From Cedecea neteri (GTDB taxonomy: Bacteria > Pseudomonadota > Gammaproteobacteria > Enterobacterales > Enterobacteriaceae), in the NCBI RefSeq assembly GCF_000757825.1, contig NZ_CP009451.1, positions 372,001 to 436,000 on the forward strand: DNA of 64,000 bases. The letters run 5' to 3'. A model generated the notes under the pieces. That model saw nothing but the letters and a program-made list of their open reading frames with translations, made no database searches and was not told the origin of the DNA. Below, piece after piece: positions 40,115 through 47,630 of this stretch. The position numbers and the translations under genes were made by a program. Position 1 is the stretch's first letter. Each line of letters opens with the position of its first letter.

Positions 40115-40687
40115 ATGACAGATCATGGTTTATATAAAAAAATAATATTAAAAAGCAAAAATATCGATGACACCTACAACATTAGCCCTTATACAACCTT
40201 CAGAGATATAACGATTCAGGTAGCCAAAAAAATCGGCTTAGAAACCTATACCACTGATAATAAAGAGTATTTTTTCTCACACCCAATTCCTTCCGCAAAT
40301 AGCGACCATTACCCAGAGGTGATGATCGCAACATTGGATGGTATAAAACTACAAATTTTTGAAGACAACTTTTACACTAATATTAACAATGTATTTAAAA
40401 TAAAGCTAAGGCAAATAAAAATAATCCCAAGCGTCAAATTACATCCTTCAACGTCAGCGCACTATCAACAAATGTCGCTTCCAGAAAAAAAAGTTATTGC
40501 AGAATCAGAAAACATCTTGATATTTGACAGGGAAAATAAAAAAATAACACTAAAAGCCAAAGGAAAATACGATAACTCATACGCAGATAAACACTTCCCG
40601 CTAGAAAACAAAACCAATTTTAATATCGATGAAATTGCCGACGCTGTAATCTCACTATTCAAAGAAGAATTCGAAATTAACGATTAA
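40115..40687 (+). CDS. Uncharacterised 190-aa cargo protein
   Basis: Very AT-rich gene in plus orientation, opposite to the flanking phage genes. Soluble and Lys/Ile/Asn-rich, with alternating strand/helix pattern; no membrane segment or motif I recognise. ATAAGGAG precedes ATG 40115. A -10 TATAAT at 40048-40053 with TTGATA 20 bp upstream suggests its own promoter. A moron by position and composition. 39777-40114 has no other gene. Confidence 0.65.
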   Translation: MTDHGLYKKIILKSKNIDDTYNISPYTTFRDITIQVAKKIGLETYTTDNKEYFFSHPIPSANSDHYPEVMIATLDGIKLQIFEDNFYTNINNVFKIKLRQIKIIPSVKLHPSTSAHYQQMSLPEKKVIAESENILIFDRENKKITLKAKGKYDNSYADKHFPLENKTNFNIDEIADAVISLFKEEFEIND

Positions 40688-40766
40688 AAATTGTAATCAC
40701 TCGACTGATGCGTTCATTTATATAAGTAAACGCATCAGGTTTTATGTGCTATAACACTTTAGATAA

Positions 40767-41120
40767 TCATAACTCAGTATATTTTTTCGCATTACCGCAG
40801 CTTAAATTTATAGGGTATTTTTCAGCATTAGAAGCCAACTTAACCCTGGCAACTTCAATTAAATCAACATTCAACTTATCAGCAATTCTCAGCAAATACA
40901 GGAAAACATCAGCCACTTCTTCTTCAGCCCTGGATTGTTGTTTTTTCGATAAGTTTCTACTTTCATCATCAGTTAGCCATTGAAAAATCTCAACTAACTC
41001 GCCAGCTTCAACAGACATAGCCATCGATAAATTTTTCGGCGAATGAAATTTATCCCAGTCACGAGCAGCAGCAAATTCGGCTAAATCATTTTGCAGTTGG
41101 TAAAGCTCTTTGCTCTTCAT
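40767..41120 (-). CDS. MazG-like nucleotide pyrophosphohydrolase
   Basis: 117-aa all-alpha NTP pyrophosphohydrolase of the dCTPase/RS21-C6 branch: E41LVE44, then after 23 residues E68VAD71 forms the Mg-binding EXXE-EXXD signature; KYP at about 101 is also conserved. It would hydrolyse a (d)NTP or modified dNTP to the monophosphate. It overlaps the 3' end of the EVE-HNH gene by 35 bp, so both are co-translated. Confidence 0.85.
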   Translation of the reverse strand: MKSKELYQLQNDLAEFAAARDWDKFHSPKNLSMAMSVEAGELVEIFQWLTDDESRNLSKKQQSRAEEEVADVFLYLLRIADKLNVDLIEVARVKLASNAEKYPINLSCGNAKKYTEL

Positions 41121-41952
41121 ATATTTTCTTCAAACTCTCAACAGATAGCCATGGGCGACGGTGATGAAGCATTCTATGACAATTGGCACAAACAATTGCC
41201 AAATCATCAAGCTCAGTTTTCTGATTTTGTTCACGAAGACTCAAAGGATTTTTATGATGGCATTCGGCAAATCCATTACCAAGCTCACCGTAAACCTTTC
41301 CAAAATCTATCGCACAAACTTCGCAAGCCAGAATACCAACATCATCAATTACTGATAGTTTCTTCTTTTTAATCAGACCAGAATCTCGCTCACGTGAAAG
41401 ATGAAGTCTAAGAATTGGACGACCTTCAATCCCAAAAACAGTATCGTCTGGTTCACCAGTATTATCTATATCGGCCGAAACAATATCACTAACGCTCGAG
41501 ATATTAAGTGCCTGAGCCACAGAACCTTGGGTACAAGCTGAATAGCGTACTGCCTCAACAAAGTCGGTATTGAAGAACTCGGTACCGAAAAGAACGTCTG
41601 TACCGAACGTTTCCACATCATCGAATCCAAACCGATGTGGATAATCATCATCTGGCCAAACCTCAAGACTAGAGGTGTAATAAGACCTGTTCACCCGAGC
41701 TAAAGTGATGCTCTGAACCACGCCCCGGAACTGCTCAATATTTTCTTTACTAACCCTAGAAAACCCATTTGGTGGAGGACCTTCGGCTTTTAGCCAAGAA
41801 ATGGCATAGACAAATGCAACCAAATCACCTTCAGCGACCTTGTCAATCGTTTCTTTTTTGGTCTCTTTGACACCCCACACCTTTTGATTAAGGCCAATTG
41901 TGAAGTTTTTCTTAGAGTGTGGTTTATCTGATACGTAGATGACCCAAATCAT
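41086..41952 (-). CDS. EVE-HNH modification-dependent endonuclease (type IV restriction candidate)
   Basis: 288 aa. Residues 1-125 look like an EVE/PUA-type base-flipping reader (WVIYVSDKPHSKKNF; VAEGDLVAFVYAISW). Residues 205-265 are a zinc-type HNH nuclease: Cys210/213, ECHHKNP (232-233), CANCHRMLHH with Cys255/258 and Asn257. EVE-HNH proteins such as VcaM4I cut DNA carrying modified cytosines. Low GC, transcribed from its own upstream region, overlapping the MazG-like gene. Confidence 0.8.
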   Translation of the reverse strand: MIWVIYVSDKPHSKKNFTIGLNQKVWGVKETKKETIDKVAEGDLVAFVYAISWLKAEGPPPNGFSRVSKENIEQFRGVVQSITLARVNRSYYTSSLEVWPDDDYPHRFGFDDVETFGTDVLFGTEFFNTDFVEAVRYSACTQGSVAQALNISSVSDIVSADIDNTGEPDDTVFGIEGRPILRLHLSRERDSGLIKKKKLSVIDDVGILACEVCAIDFGKVYGELGNGFAECHHKNPLSLREQNQKTELDDLAIVCANCHRMLHHRRPWLSVESLKKIYEEQRALPTAK

Positions 41953-42337
41953 ACAACTGCCCTATGATACAAGAATAACGAACTCAATATAACACTATGA
42001 AAGTCAGAACAAAACATCATTTATAGTTAAGTTGGGTATATTAACAAACCTTGATATATTAAAAAATGAACATCACCATTAAAAAACCAATAATACCTTA
42101 GAGTTAATTTTGATTGTCATTTAAAAAATGAATTACAATAAAAATATCAAACACTGATAACTAAAAATGAAATGCTCTAATGCTTAACCAGTCTGATATG
42201 AAAAACACACAATCAAAACTTACTCAACTACAAGACGCCACTGATATACATTCACATCAAAAAACGATATATCACATATAAAAAAACCATGCTCATTATA
42301 AATAAATGGCCACCTTTCAGCGGCCATTTTTAAAATT
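41953..42337. other. AT-rich non-coding stretch upstream of the EVE-HNH gene
   Basis: No supported gene. It must hold the minus-strand promoter for the EVE-HNH/MazG pair. A perfect 8-bp stem AAATGGCC/GGCCATTT at about 42304-42328 with T-rich 3' side is terminator-like and lies beyond the end of the small acidic gene. Confidence 0.5.
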
Positions 42338-42466
42338 TTAATTTTCAGAATCTTTAAGTGCTTTATAAGTTGCAATTTCATCAGCCTCAGCATCACGGAA
42401 ATGCTGTTCTACACGTTCATCGTAATCCGGGATGAAATCAAAACCATCATCATCATTTTTAGACAT
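42338..42466 (-). CDS. 42-aa acidic protein
   Basis: Short frame starting MSKNDDDGFDFIPDYDE, with about one third Asp/Glu, preceded by a strong AAGGAG ribosome site and followed by a hairpin. The strong negative charge is reminiscent of DNA-mimic or anti-restriction peptides, but that is only compositional. It is divergent from the plus-strand cargo that follows. Confidence 0.55.
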   Translation of the reverse strand: MSKNDDDGFDFIPDYDERVEQHFRDAEADEIATYKALKDSEN

Positions 42467-42612
42467 TCTTACTCCTTCTTACTAAAGATTTTCTGACTAT
42501 AGCATCCTCAAGCTCGCAATCAAGGGTCCTCAAACAGATGGCGGACAAAAAAAATTATTATGAAGCGTTTTTTACCTCAGACACTGTTGACTTATGTAGC
42601 GTTGCATCCCAA

Positions 42613-42857
42613 CTATCTGCTGATTTCGATTCGCTCCCTGAGACGGAAATAGTCCCGTTCAGCGGCGTCAATAAGTCGGGGGCCGGCGTCAGCATCCAGG
42701 CGGGGGATCCCCCGGCGTTGAGTAGCGAGGTCAGGAGGCGTTGATGCGCTGGCGTAGTTCAGCCCCTGCGCTTCGCACCAGTCTTTCGGTGAGATACCTT
42801 TTTGGCATGTTCGGTGAGGAACTGGTCTTGCCGCGCTCCCCAGTCCGGTTTTGCCAT
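42613..42857 (-). pseudogene. Frameshifted terminase small-subunit fragment
   Basis: Starts MAKPDWGARQDQFLTEHAK, then after a one-base loss in the run of five A (minus strand; 42799-42803) continues KGISPKDWCEAQGLNYASA, the DNA-binding start of a different, Mu/P2-like terminase small subunit. The remaining reading frame to TAG 42613 does not resemble that family. The intact Nu1-like gene serves the phage, so this is debris of recombination. Confidence 0.65.
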
Positions 42858-42965
42858 AGTGTTTTCTTTGCCTTAATTAAAGTTGAGTAAAAATTTGCCG
42901 ATAAGATATTGCTTATATATGTATTTGAATTCCAGAACGGTAAACAAATTTTTGAAGGAGTAAAA

Positions 42966-43424
42966 ATGACCTCTCAACCAAGCTCTAGCCGTACATTAGT
43001 AGAGCAATTACTTGGGCAATATCTTCTCATTGCTGGTGAAATTGATATGTTCATCACAGTGTCTAAAGCTAGTTATACATTGACTACTTTAAGCACAACA
43101 TGGGTTGAAAAAAGTCTTGCTGATAAATTGAAATGGTATGTGAACAATCTTGATAAAAATGTAAAAGAACACCAAGAGTTAATAGACATCCATAACATAT
43201 TTGATCGTGACCACCGCCCATTTAGAAATGTTTTAGCCCACTCGGGTTTATCCTTTAACGTTAACGAAGACAGGTTCGAGGTCATGAGCGCCGACGGTTC
43301 AGCGGAATCAATTTCTACTGATGAATTAAAGCAGAAAGTTGCAGATCTAGATTCACTTAATAAAAAATTCAACTCAGCTATTGCTAAGTCTTTATCTATT
43401 TATCACAAAGCTGCGAATAAATAG
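42966..43424 (+). CDS. HEPN-like protein
   Basis: 152-aa helical protein with FRNVLAHSG at residues 86-94: Arg87-x4-His92 fits the RX4-6H signature of HEPN ribonucleases, many of which are abortive-infection or toxin components. GAAGGAG precedes ATG 42966. It is plus-strand, low GC, flanked by opposite phage genes, hence a moron. No antitoxin-like partner is obvious next to it. Confidence 0.6.
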   Translation: MTSQPSSSRTLVEQLLGQYLLIAGEIDMFITVSKASYTLTTLSTTWVEKSLADKLKWYVNNLDKNVKEHQELIDIHNIFDRDHRPFRNVLAHSGLSFNVNEDRFEVMSADGSAESISTDELKQKVADLDSLNKKFNSAIAKSLSIYHKAANK

Positions 43425-43511
43425 TTTTCCATAAATATCGCCATGATAATGAGAACACCCATCATCATGGCAATAAAAACAGCCCGGAGGCGATTGAAGT
43501 GACACGTTCTG

Positions 43512-43730
43512 TTATTTCTTCAAGGCCGATTGAATGGCATCAGCCAGTTTGTCGATTTCATTTGCTGTTTTAGATAAGTCCTCATTAACCCTAGAAACTG
43601 TAGACTGATGCCAATTGCCTACACTTTGTTTTGCAATTTCGAGAGCTGCTTGCACAGCAAGGAGTCGCTGATTAAGCTCAATGGCCTCTTCTGAGTTTTT
43701 CGGTACATTTGCAAAGTAACCTTCCAGCAT
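43512..43730 (-). CDS. 72-aa coiled-coil phage protein
   Basis: Helical protein with heptad-like Leu/Ile spacing across most of its length; no membrane segment. AGGAAAATG precedes the start. It is the last gene of the lysis-side operon, after Rz. Function unknown. Confidence 0.55.
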   Translation of the reverse strand: MLEGYFANVPKNSEEAIELNQRLLAVQAALEIAKQSVGNWHQSTVSRVNEDLSKTANEIDKLADAIQSALKK

Positions 43731-43818
43731 TTCATTTTCCTCTTATACTCCTGCCGAAATAGCAGGTAACCGGATCTAAGTAAGGATGAAATCGAGAGTA
43801 TTCAAGGGGTCTTCTCTG

Positions 43819-44346
43819 TCATTTACGTTCAGCATCAATTTTCCTGATTCCTGCCAGCTGATTGTTCGCCTTGCCGATGGTTGCCAATAACGGCTTAATC
43901 CACAGAACAGCCTGGCAATAAGTCATGCCGCTGGCGGCAGCGGGGGCAGTATTGGCTGCGTCAGGCTCGCCGGAATCGGGGTGCATTGCGCTGGCACGTA
44001 AACGGTTCGTGTAGTCGAGCAGCCCACCAGCAATGTCAGGAGGAACAAGCAGATCACAGGTTTTCTCACGGCGTAAAATCTCCCAGTATTCGATTACCGT
44101 TTCCTCGGCTCCCGCATCAATCAGTGAATTGTGTCGGTCGGTGTAGTCGGCAATTTGGTTAAAGCGGTTCATGTTGAAAGCCTGTGTGGCAATAACCTGC
44201 CGCTGGCCATCGATTTCCTTTTCAGCTGCATCCGCACGCTTTTGCTCAGCCAAATACATGCCGTGGTAGTGATTTGCCGACCAGATAAGGCCACCAGCCA
44301 GGCTCAGTACAAAAAGTGCCAGTAGAGCTCGGAATGGCCAGTTCAT
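43819..44346 (-). CDS. Rz-like i-spanin
   Basis: 175-aa protein with an N-terminal signal anchor (about 7-27) and a periplasmic coiled coil (about 30-70), the i-spanin layout. It would join Rz1 to fuse inner and outer membranes at lysis. ATG overlaps the endolysin TGA (ATGA). Confidence 0.82.
   Translation of the reverse strand: MNWPFRALLALFVLSLAGGLIWSANHYHGMYLAEQKRADAAEKEIDGQRQVIATQAFNMNRFNQIADYTDRHNSLIDAGAEETVIEYWEILRREKTCDLLVPPDIAGGLLDYTNRLRASAMHPDSGEPDAANTAPAAASGMTYCQAVLWIKPLLATIGKANNQLAGIRKIDAERK
43923..44069 (-). CDS. Rz1-like o-spanin lipoprotein embedded in Rz
   Basis: 48-aa frame from GTG 44069, entirely inside Rz in another frame. It begins MRKPVICLFLLTLLVGC, a signal with lipobox LVGC (Cys17), followed by a Pro-rich periplasmic part ending LPPLPPAA. 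GGGAG lies upstream. Lipobox plus Pro-rich tail plus full embedding is the Rz1 signature. Confidence 0.82.
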   Translation of the reverse strand: MRKPVICLFLLTLLVGCSTTRTVYVPAQCTPIPASLTQPILPPLPPAA

Positions 44347-44900
44347 CAGAATACCCCCGGTGCTGCTGTCGGCGTTCCTGCGTTTAACAGACCAAAGCTA
44401 TCATCTGCTTTCTGAGGATTTTCTCCCCGCATGCAGACTTCCCGCTCAACATCCCGGCGATTCATCAAACCTTTCCACTGTTTGCCACCGGCGTATGTCC
44501 ACTGACGCAGCCCATCACACGCGGCCTGATAATTTCCAGCGTTAAGCTGGCGCAGCAGCGAAGAACGTTCGAACGCCGTTACACCCACGTTGTAGCTGAA
44601 ACTGATTAACGCCGCTTTTTGATACTCGGTTGTCGGAACCTTCACCGAGCGCTCAACAGAACGAGCAAAAGGCACCAAGTCTTTGTCCAGCATCACCTGG
44701 CACTCTGCCGCAGTGTACGTTTTGGTTTTGATGATGTCGGCGCCTGTGTGGCCATAACAAACCGTGAGCACCCCGGCGACGTCGTAGTACGGTGTAAAGC
44801 GAATGCCCTCAAAGTCGGTAAGCATTGTCCCTGCGATTGCAATGGCGCCCGCCCCGGACATTACAAGCAGCCTATTCCGCAGAACTGGAGACATAGCCAT
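44346..44900 (-). CDS. SAR endolysin (GH24 lysozyme)
   Basis: 184-aa muramidase. Catalytic triad Glu31-8aa-Asp40-5aa-Thr46 (DFEGIRFTPYYDVAGVLT) is intact. The N-terminal helix (about 10-28, Gly/Ala-rich) is a signal-arrest-release segment, so export needs Sec and activation needs membrane depolarisation by the holin. GGAGGAC precedes ATG 44900, which overlaps the holin end by 29 bp. Confidence 0.9.
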   Translation of the reverse strand: MAMSPVLRNRLLVMSGAGAIAIAGTMLTDFEGIRFTPYYDVAGVLTVCYGHTGADIIKTKTYTAAECQVMLDKDLVPFARSVERSVKVPTTEYQKAALISFSYNVGVTAFERSSLLRQLNAGNYQAACDGLRQWTYAGGKQWKGLMNRRDVEREVCMRGENPQKADDSFGLLNAGTPTAAPGVF

Positions 44901-45141
44901 TTAATCTGTCCTCCCGTTCTTTTCGGCGGTAGTGCCAGTTAACACCGCAGGTGATTACCGTGCAGGCAATACCAATGATGATTGCCCAGTCGCTGAGGCT
45001 TAATCCCGCTAGTCTGTCAGCCAACATCCACGCCCCTGCTTTTGTTGTGTCTGCATACGCCTTTGCCGAAACACCGCACCCTGCCAGAGTGGTGCCGGTT
45101 CCGTATGAGAGCCTGCTGTATATTGTGCTCATTCTCGCCAT
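44872..45141 (-). CDS. Pinholin/holin of the phage 21 S type, dual start
   Basis: 89-aa protein from ATG 45141 with two membrane segments (about 35-50 weak, 49-66 strong) and a charged C-terminus RRKEREDR. The N-terminus is M-A-R-M, with a second Met at 45132; phage 21 S begins M-K-S-M and makes antiholin and holin from these two starts. GGAGGT serves the first. Pairing with a SAR endolysin fits a pinholin. Confidence 0.8.
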   Translation of the reverse strand: MARMSTIYSRLSYGTGTTLAGCGVSAKAYADTTKAGAWMLADRLAGLSLSDWAIIIGIACTVITCGVNWHYRRKEREDRLNGYVSSSAE

Positions 45142-45181
45142 AGCCTCACCTCCGTTAGTCGGACGGTGCTGTGTGAAAGGA

Positions 45182-45209
45182 ATAAAAAAGGCCACTCGAA
45201 AGTGGCCTT
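45182..45209 (-). terminator. Strong terminator upstream of the lysis genes
   Basis: Minus-strand perfect 9-bp stem AAGGCCACT/AGTGGCCTT with TTCG loop and T-run. It ends the 45226-45414 transcript and is a likely site where a Q-type antiterminator must act to reach the lysis and late genes. Confidence 0.85.
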
Positions 45210-45225
45210 ATAAATGAAGAGTTAT

Positions 45226-45414
45226 TTATTGAGGATACAGCCTGTGGTTAGAACCTTTATCGAAGCAAGCCTCAAATCGACGAGAGGGATTCTTAACCTC
45301 TTTAATTTCAAACGGTCGACCGTCGATAATCATATAACCAGTCTCGACATTGGCGCTTACTACGCCAAGCTCGTCTCCCTTGCGGTTAAAAATAACTACT
45401 TTTTTGATGCCCAT
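45226..45414 (-). CDS. 62-aa phage protein
   Basis: Starts MGIKKVVIFNRKGDELGVV after a strong CAGGAGG; mostly beta-strand pattern with a basic C-terminus. It is insulated by the downstream terminator. Function unknown. Confidence 0.6.
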   Translation of the reverse strand: MGIKKVVIFNRKGDELGVVSANVETGYMIIDGRPFEIKEVKNPSRRFEACFDKGSNHRLYPQ

Positions 45415-45821
45415 ACAAACCTCCTGTAGTGTACCGGCGCCACGAGAAAACGTGACATGAATCACACTACGTTATGTTTGTTTTTTGATCAACAATAAAA
45501 ACCCGCCGTAGTGAGGTTTCAATGATTGATTTTGTAGGCTTTACGACGCTGCCATCGTGGTGCAGCTCTGCTAAGCATGAACCGATTATCTAACTTTTTG
45601 ACTCGTTTTCAATACTTAAATGAATTTACTTTCCCGCAACATAATATGCATTGCGATAACTTAAACATTGCTTTTTAGGCTCCCTCGCCCGGAATCTGGG
45701 AAATATCTCATTACTTGATCGCTTTGAACGATCAATCCCAGGTTATTGATCTACAGTACCAATTTTAACTGTATGGTTATTAGCACTAAACTTATCCCGC
45801 ACACTCTAAATGGAATTAGTA
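45415..45821. promoter_or_regulatory. Intergenic region likely holding the late promoter
   Basis: No gene supported. It lies between the Q-like gene and the lysis cassette, where lambdoid phages place pR' and qut. Hairpin TTGATCG/CGATCAA at about 45716-45735 is visible. I cannot define the promoter. Confidence 0.35.
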
Positions 45822-46022
45822 ATGACCATATATTTAGCTACTTATTTCGTAGGTTTTGTTGGGATGTGGGTGCTGTCATTGCGTGGAGATAAAAGAAACG
45901 AAATTGAGTTTAACTTTTTTGAAACGCTGATTACCGCCACGCTATGGCCGTTCTTTGCAATAGTTATTCCATGTATTACCGTTTATACATTTCTTGCCCA
46001 AAGACTTACCGCGAAAAAATAA
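45822..46022 (+). CDS. Small two-helix membrane protein
   Basis: 66-aa product (MTIYLATYFVGFVGMWVL start) with two hydrophobic segments around a charged loop (RGDKRNEIEFNFFET) and a basic end. It is the only plus-strand gene of this block and is followed by a bidirectional terminator, so it is probably a lysogenically expressed moron. An upstream ATG at 45810 is possible. Confidence 0.55.
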   Translation: MTIYLATYFVGFVGMWVLSLRGDKRNEIEFNFFETLITATLWPFFAIVIPCITVYTFLAQRLTAKK

Positions 46023-46090
46023 CACACCAGCTAGTTAAGGCTGGGACACGTTGAAATTGCATCAAATTTTGAGCAACACCAATCCTCATT

Positions 46091-46117
46091 AAACCCCAGG
46101 CCATCAATCTGGGGTTT
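46091..46117. terminator. Bidirectional terminator
   Basis: Stem AAACCCCAG/CTGGGGTTT with 9-base loop; A-run before and T-run after; lies between the convergent small membrane gene and Q-like gene. Confidence 0.78.
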
Positions 46118-46178
46118 TCTATATAAGCAATCAAATCAAGGCTAGCTTCTGCCCGCGGGTTTTCGACACCGCATATTG

Positions 46179-46787
46179 TCAATCAACTGCGGATTCTCTG
46201 CGAACCGCCAGAAAAACCTTCGCCTCAAATATCTGCACGCACCAGCGACAACGCCGGCGGGCCTCATGCTCTGCCAGCCAAGGCGCCACGCTTTGCAGTT
46301 CTCGGGCGATGTCCGCAATCTTCGCCCTGCTCGTGTAATACTGCAGGCCAATGAGCAGCACCGGATCATCGCTCTTGAATGCTGCCAGTACAGCACACTC
46401 AACGAGATCGGCGTCCTCCCGACGGTTTGTCTCGTCTATCATCTCGCTTAGCGATTTAGCCCACAAAATTGTATGCGCTCGAGCAACGGCCCTGCGGCCT
46501 GTAAACCCCTCTTTCTTTGCCTTTGCTAACGCTTCGGTAATGCGTTGAAGTTGAGCATCGGACCACTCATCACTTTTAGCCGAGACGATGAACCGGTTGC
46601 AGTTCTCGAGTCGATATTCTGCCGGAGTCTTACCGCCTACGTACTCGCCCCATGCTATGAGCAACGATTTTATCCAGCCGGACTGGATTCCTGTAAGCGG
46701 AGTAAACCGGCCCAAATAGCTTTTTCGTGGCGCGCCGGCAACGTGACGAATGGCAGAATGATGTGCGCGGCGTTGACGTGATGTCAT
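46179..46787 (-). CDS. DUF1133 protein, probable Q-type antiterminator
   Basis: 202-aa basic protein starting MTSRQRRAHHSAIRH; the DUF1133 family occupies the Q position in lambdoid prophages. A C-terminal RRCRWC gives a possible metal pair. It is placed directly before the lysis region and should switch on late transcription. Start ATG 46787 has GGGGGATC upstream and overlaps the preceding gene by 4 bp. Confidence 0.7.
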   Translation of the reverse strand: MTSRQRRAHHSAIRHVAGAPRKSYLGRFTPLTGIQSGWIKSLLIAWGEYVGGKTPAEYRLENCNRFIVSAKSDEWSDAQLQRITEALAKAKKEGFTGRRAVARAHTILWAKSLSEMIDETNRREDADLVECAVLAAFKSDDPVLLIGLQYYTSRAKIADIARELQSVAPWLAEHEARRRCRWCVQIFEAKVFLAVRRESAVD

Positions 46788-47071
46788 GCTGATCCCCCCA
46801 GCTCTAAGTTTGTTTGCAGCAGCTCGAGTTCGGCGCCGAAGATTTGCTCCCATGTCTGTCTCCCGGCGTGAATAGCAACGCCGTGGCCGCCGTTCCGATG
46901 GTGCTGGTGGCAAAGAGGAATTACTGAGAAGTTGTCAGCGCGCTGCGCTATGCCGCGCCCGCTCCGGACGTGATGAAGTTCCGCCGGCGTTTCTCCATGG
47001 CCCAGCTGCCTGCAGACAATGCAGCCCAGGGCAACAACACGGGATAGATGCTCTCGCTCTGCTTTAGTCAT
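46784..47071 (-). CDS. Ref-like HNH nuclease
   Basis: 95-aa protein with GCIVCRQLG (two Cys), ELHHVRSGRG, PLCHQHHRNGGHGVAIHAG: the zinc/HNH core of P1 Ref, a RecA-dependent nuclease that makes breaks at D-loops. It lacks the Ref N-terminal extension. It sits in the nin-like region between replication and Q genes. Confidence 0.8.
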   Translation of the reverse strand: MTKAEREHLSRVVALGCIVCRQLGHGETPAELHHVRSGRGIAQRADNFSVIPLCHQHHRNGGHGVAIHAGRQTWEQIFGAELELLQTNLELGGSA

Positions 47072-47162
47072 TGTTCACCGCCAGGGTAAACGCAGAGCAT
47101 GAAAAAAGACCGGTCACCGTGGGTGCCAGCTGATGAGTGTATTCAGATTGATAGTGCGCCAT
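47064..47162 (-). CDS. 32-aa small phage protein
   Basis: Frame MAHYQSEYTHQLAPTVTGLF onward, with CGGAGATC before its ATG and a stop overlapping the Ref-like start (ATGACTAA), so translation is probably coupled. No known function. Confidence 0.45.
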   Translation of the reverse strand: MAHYQSEYTHQLAPTVTGLFSCSAFTLAVNND

Positions 47163-47215
47163 CGTGATCTCCGGTGGCGCGATAGATTTACGGGTGTTCA
47201 GCCCTATGGAGTATT

Positions 47216-47383
47216 CTAAATCACTTCTTCGCTGTCTGCACTGCTTAGCTCCGCGTGCGCAGGTAGCGTAATCATTACCTGCTCCCTTATCAGGGGTAGA
47301 ACAATGAAACAGCCACTACCATCTGAATAAACTTGGTAGCGCCCTGCAACCTTAAGATAATTCAATAAGTTTTCTTCATTCAT
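47216..47383 (-). CDS. 55-aa phage protein
   Basis: Starts MNEENLLNYLKVAGRYQVY after GGTTGGTGAG; small mixed alpha/beta protein. It is divergent from the Xre-type gene across the palindrome at 47511. Function unknown. Confidence 0.5.
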   Translation of the reverse strand: MNEENLLNYLKVAGRYQVYSDGSGCFIVLPLIREQVMITLPAHAELSSADSEEVI

Positions 47384-47510
47384 ACTCACCAACCAAAACA
47401 AAATAACAATCTGATTTTACTATAAAAATCAGGATGGATTTAAGTCATGGCTCTGTATTTTTCTCTGATTCCTTCCCGTTGTAAATTGACTTAAATCAAA
47501 TAAAGTCACT

Positions 47511-47529
47511 CGGTGTAACTATTACACCG
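47511..47529. promoter_or_regulatory. 19-bp perfect palindrome, probable operator
   Basis: CGGTGTAA-CTA-TTACACCG, with a half-site TTACACC at about 47573. It lies between divergent genes, about 100 bp before an Xre-type regulator, and is a likely autoregulatory operator. Confidence 0.6.
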
Positions 47530-47630
47530 AAACGGCCAAAAATGCATTTTATCGGGCGAGATCATCAGTTTTTTTACACCAAGAACTGAAAATATATTTT
47601 CCTTAAATACCAAAACGACGAGTGAAATTT

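Noticed and set aside
42538..42744. Plus-strand 68-codon frame starting MADKKNYYEAF
   Set aside because: Its 3' half is antisense to the terminase fragment, the ribosome site is poor, and no family is visible; treated as chance frame over debris.
43447..43478. GCCATGAT/ATCATGGC hairpin after the HEPN-like gene
   Set aside because: Stem is plausible but no T-tract follows; not enough to call a terminator or regulator.
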